A stretch of 64,000 nt of DNA from assembly GCF_900215465.1 (NCBI RefSeq), contig NZ_OBEH01000004.1, forward strand, positions 364,359 through 428,358. Direction: 5' to 3'. Source of the stretch: Flagellimonas pacifica (lineage in GTDB: Bacteria > Bacteroidota > Bacteroidia > Flavobacteriales > Flavobacteriaceae). The notes under the pieces are model-generated. The model saw nothing but the letters and a program-made list of their open reading frames with translations. It searched no databases and had not been told where the DNA came from. Below, one piece after another: positions 61,850-64,000 of the stretch. The position numbers and the translations under genes are program-made. Positions within the stretch are counted from its first letter, which is position 1. Each line of letters opens with the position of its first letter.

Positions 61850-62881
61850 TTAGTGCATTTCACCGCGAAGCGATGTCTCAAAAATTGTCTTAAAGAGCTC
61901 ATCGGAAACTTTACTTCCTAACAGATACATTGCTTTGGTTATGGCTGCTTCGGTCGTAATATCCTTTCCATTAATCAATTGCATCTTTTTTAAACGCTCA
62001 CTAGTCTCATAATGTCCCATGTCAACACTCCCTCCAGAACACTGTGTAACATTTATAATATGTAACCCATTTAAGGTTGCTTTTTTTAACGAGCTTAAAA
62101 ACCAATTGTCCATTGGCGCATTCCCGGCCCCGTATGTTTCCAAAATCAATGCCTTTAAATTGGGTATTTCCAATACCGACTTCAAGACCGACTCATTTAA
62201 CCCAGGAAACAATTTTAGCACTGCGATATTGGTGTCCATATTTTTATGGACCTGTAGGAACTTGTTTTTGGTAGATCTTTTGAGAAGGTTAGAATAATGC
62301 ACATTTAGATGAACTCCGGATTCTACCAAAGGTGGATGGTTCAAGGAGGCAAAGGCTTCAAAATGCTCAGCGTTTATTTTGGTTGTTCTATTGGCCCTGT
62401 ATAATTTATACTCAAAATACAGCCCCACTTCCCGAACAACCGGTTTCCCTTTTTCTTTAAGCGCTGCAATCTGTATGGAAGTAATCAAATTCTCCTTCGC
62501 ATCCGTACGTAAATCACCAATGGGAAGTTGTGACCCCGTAAAAATTACGGGCTTAGCTAGGTTCTCCAACATAAAACTCAATGCAGAAGCCGAATAGCTC
62601 ATAGTATCGCTACCATGCAGTACCACAAACCCATCATATCTATTGTAATTTTCCTCAATCATTGTCGCAATTGTTGCCCAATGCTTTGGATCCATGTTAG
62701 ATGAGTCAATAGGTTCTTCAAATGAGATACCTTTTAATTTACAATCTAGTTGATTCAGCTCAGGAATATTAGAAATTAGTTCTTTAAAATCAAAAGCTTT
62801 AAGCGCTCCTGTTTTATAATCCTTTACCATACCGATTGTGCCTCCGGTATAAATAAGCAATATGTTGGTTTTGTCCTTCAT
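61850..62881 (-). CDS. ansA: Type I L-asparaginase
   Basis: A 343-residue cytoplasmic asparaginase. The ATG at 62881 is one base after the TatD stop and gives MKDKTNILLIYTGGTIGM with the first catalytic Thr in the TGGTIG motif. The second is in GFVVLHGSDTMSYSASAL (Thr of the GSDT motif with Asp). The C-terminal domain ends SLRGEMH. It is coupled to the TatD gene. Glutaminase side activity cannot be excluded. Confidence 0.94.
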   Translation of the reverse strand: MKDKTNILLIYTGGTIGMVKDYKTGALKAFDFKELISNIPELNQLDCKLKGISFEEPIDSSNMDPKHWATIATMIEENYNRYDGFVVLHGSDTMSYSASALSFMLENLAKPVIFTGSQLPIGDLRTDAKENLITSIQIAALKEKGKPVVREVGLYFEYKLYRANRTTKINAEHFEAFASLNHPPLVESGVHLNVHYSNLLKRSTKNKFLQVHKNMDTNIAVLKLFPGLNESVLKSVLEIPNLKALILETYGAGNAPMDNWFLSSLKKATLNGLHIINVTQCSGGSVDMGHYETSERLKKMQLINGKDITTEAAITKAMYLLGSKVSDELFKTIFETSLRGEMH

Positions 62882-62882
62882 A

Positions 62883-63650
62883 TTATATATCAAAAATATC
62901 CTTGGAATTCTTTGTGGTTATTGCAGCTATTTCTTCCATGGATAATCCATAAATCGAAGATAACTTTTCCAATACCTTTATTATATAAGAACTTTCATTC
63001 CGTTTTCCCCTGTATGGAACAGGAGCTAAATAAGGTGAATCGGTTTCAAGTACAATATGTTTTAAATCTATTTCATTTAGAAACTGATCTATCTTTCCAT
63101 TCTTAAAAGTAGCCACTCCTCCAATTCCCAGTTTCATATTATAGGATATAGCCTTATGCGCCTGCTCCAAAGTACCTGTGAAACAATGAAAGATTCCATA
63201 TAAATCTTCGCTCTTTTCCTTTTCAAGTATTTCAAAAATCTCATCAAATGATTCCCTGCTATGAATTACAATTGGAAGTTTATATTTTTTTGCCAATTGG
63301 ATTTGATGTACAAATGCCTCCTGTTGCTGCTCTAAAAAAGTCTTATCCCAATAAAGGTCAATACCTATTTCTCCTACGGCATAAAAATTTCTTTCCGAGA
63401 GCAATTGCTCCACATGAGCCAATTCCTCTTTATAATTCTCCTTTACATGAGTGGGATGCAGACCCATCATCAAGAAAATATTTTTGGGGTATTTTGATTC
63501 CAAATCCAACATAGCATCCGTATAGGTAGAATCTATTGCCGGGATAAAGAAGCGTTCCACTCCAGAGTCCAATGCATTTTGAATCACTTCACCACGATCA
63601 TCATCAAAAGCTTCACTATATAAATGTGTATGCGTATCTGTAATTATCAT
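62883..63650 (-). CDS. TatD family metal-dependent hydrolase
   Basis: A 255-residue TIM-barrel nuclease-like hydrolase. Metal ligands are visible as DTHTHLY (His7, His9), AVGEIGIDLYW (Glu), VIHSRESFDE (His), IFHCFTGTLEQA (His) and VLETDSPYLAP (Asp). Family members have 3'-5' exonuclease or D-Tyr-tRNA deacylase-like activity. It is cotranscribed with ansA and starts 5 bases after an upstream partial gene. Confidence 0.95.
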   Translation of the reverse strand: MIITDTHTHLYSEAFDDDRGEVIQNALDSGVERFFIPAIDSTYTDAMLDLESKYPKNIFLMMGLHPTHVKENYKEELAHVEQLLSERNFYAVGEIGIDLYWDKTFLEQQQEAFVHQIQLAKKYKLPIVIHSRESFDEIFEILEKEKSEDLYGIFHCFTGTLEQAHKAISYNMKLGIGGVATFKNGKIDQFLNEIDLKHIVLETDSPYLAPVPYRGKRNESSYIIKVLEKLSSIYGLSMEEIAAITTKNSKDIFDI

Positions 63651-63655
63651 TTGTC

Positions 63656-64000
63656 CTATTGCGCTTCAGTTTTATTGTTTTGATATAGATCCATGGCCTT
63701 TAAATAATTTAAAGCACCTTTTTTACTTTGATCAACTAAAAATCCATCCAATTCAGGATTGTTAGCCTTTACCCATGAAACCAAATCTGCCCTATTATCA
63801 CTCCATTTTTCACCATTAAAAACCTCATAATCCGTTATTGTAATGCTATAAATCTGGTCGTTTTTAAACTTGACCACCTCTCTTGTGACAATCGGCTCCT
63901 CATTTAAAAAAAGAATTCGCGTGCATTCTTTGGAAACTTTCATTTCAACATCTTCTCCTTTTTGGGCAATTTCAAGAATCTCATATTTGGGTGCAAAAGT
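63656..64000 (-). CDS. Unidentified protein, C-terminal part (5' end outside window)
   Basis: The reading frame is open from the window edge to the stop at 63656; an internal ATG at 63943 lies within it. The visible 114 codons have strand-rich segments (KYEILEIAQKGEDVEMKVSK, TREVVKFKNDQIYSITITDY) that resemble a SnoaL/NTF2-like fold, then a charged tail. I do not recognise the family. It is closely linked to the TatD gene (5-base gap). Confidence 0.65.
   Translation of the reverse strand, partial: TFAPKYEILEIAQKGEDVEMKVSKECTRILFLNEEPIVTREVVKFKNDQIYSITITDYEVFNGEKWSDNRADLVSWVKANNPELDGFLVDQSKKGALNYLKAMDLYQNNKTEAQ

Noticed and set aside
1-64000. CRISPR array, prophage, insertion sequence or toxin-antitoxin module
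   Set aside because: No regularly spaced repeats, integrase, transposase, phage structural gene or small toxin pair was seen on either strand.

Overview
The window is about 64 kb of AT-rich chromosome from a marine member of the Flavobacteriaceae (Bacteroidota), of the Muricauda/Maribacter/Zobellia type. The genus is an inference from protein resemblance only. Support comes from flavobacterial promoters (TTTG, 18-19 bp, TAnnTTTG) in front of rimP, tRNA-Gln and rplM, many short lipoprotein signals, a PorT-family protein, a GH16 enzyme, a sulfatase, DUF5916, and an S2 protein with a long C-terminal extension. No insertion sequence, phage, CRISPR array, rRNA operon or SusC/SusD pair was seen.

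Layout. (1) 1-3060, minus strand: rimP-nusA-infB (infB cut by the window edge), with a promoter and a strong leader hairpin. (2) 3.1-8.7 kb: a lipoprotein sulfatase, a DUF5694 lipoprotein, an AGCS Na+/amino-acid symporter, and an unrecognised membrane protein with a soluble C-terminal domain. (3) 9.2-17.5 kb, plus strand: a tight four-gene unit made of a 1209-residue membrane/cytochrome-c/DUF1592 protein, a DUF1552 Tat protein, a FucP-like sugar permease and a propeller lipoprotein with a helical insert. This is the least understood and most interesting block. (4) 17.7-22.9 kb: alkaline phosphatase, a zinc-ribbon protein, two serine hydrolases, a SnoaL-like protein and a GH16 glucanase. (5) 23-34 kb: tRNA-Gln, a DUF2723 GT-C protein, a thioredoxin-fold protein without its cysteines, a metallophosphoesterase, cutC, an aspartylglucosaminidase, polA and a YihY protein. 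(6) 34.1-40.5 kb: a MarR regulator divergent from the homogentisate pathway (hppD, hmgA, fahA), then a flavin reductase and a HisC-type aminotransferase. A palindrome over the hppD -7 box is a likely operator, and a REP-like palindrome lies between hmgA and fahA. (7) 40.5-46.6 kb: a DUF5916 barrel, then rplM-rpsI and rpsB-tsf with hairpins between and after them. (8) 46.6-49.7 kb, minus strand: ECF sigma factor, HEAT-repeat anti-sigma candidate and two DUF4097 proteins. (9) 49.8-57.3 kb: pyrH-frr, an RND/MMPL exporter, asnS, rpoN and a membrane protein. (10) 57.3-61.7 kb, minus strand: an ExbB-ExbD energy-coupling cluster with two tandem ExbD pairs separated by a terminator and ending at a PorT-family gene, with tRNA-Ser upstream. 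(11) 61.8-64 kb: ansA, a TatD hydrolase and a truncated gene.

Most of the window is conserved housekeeping. The accessory part is roughly 3-23 kb: extracytoplasmic hydrolases and a redox/sugar-uptake unit that look fitted to sulfated or phosphorylated algal matter, although no classical polysaccharide utilisation locus is present.
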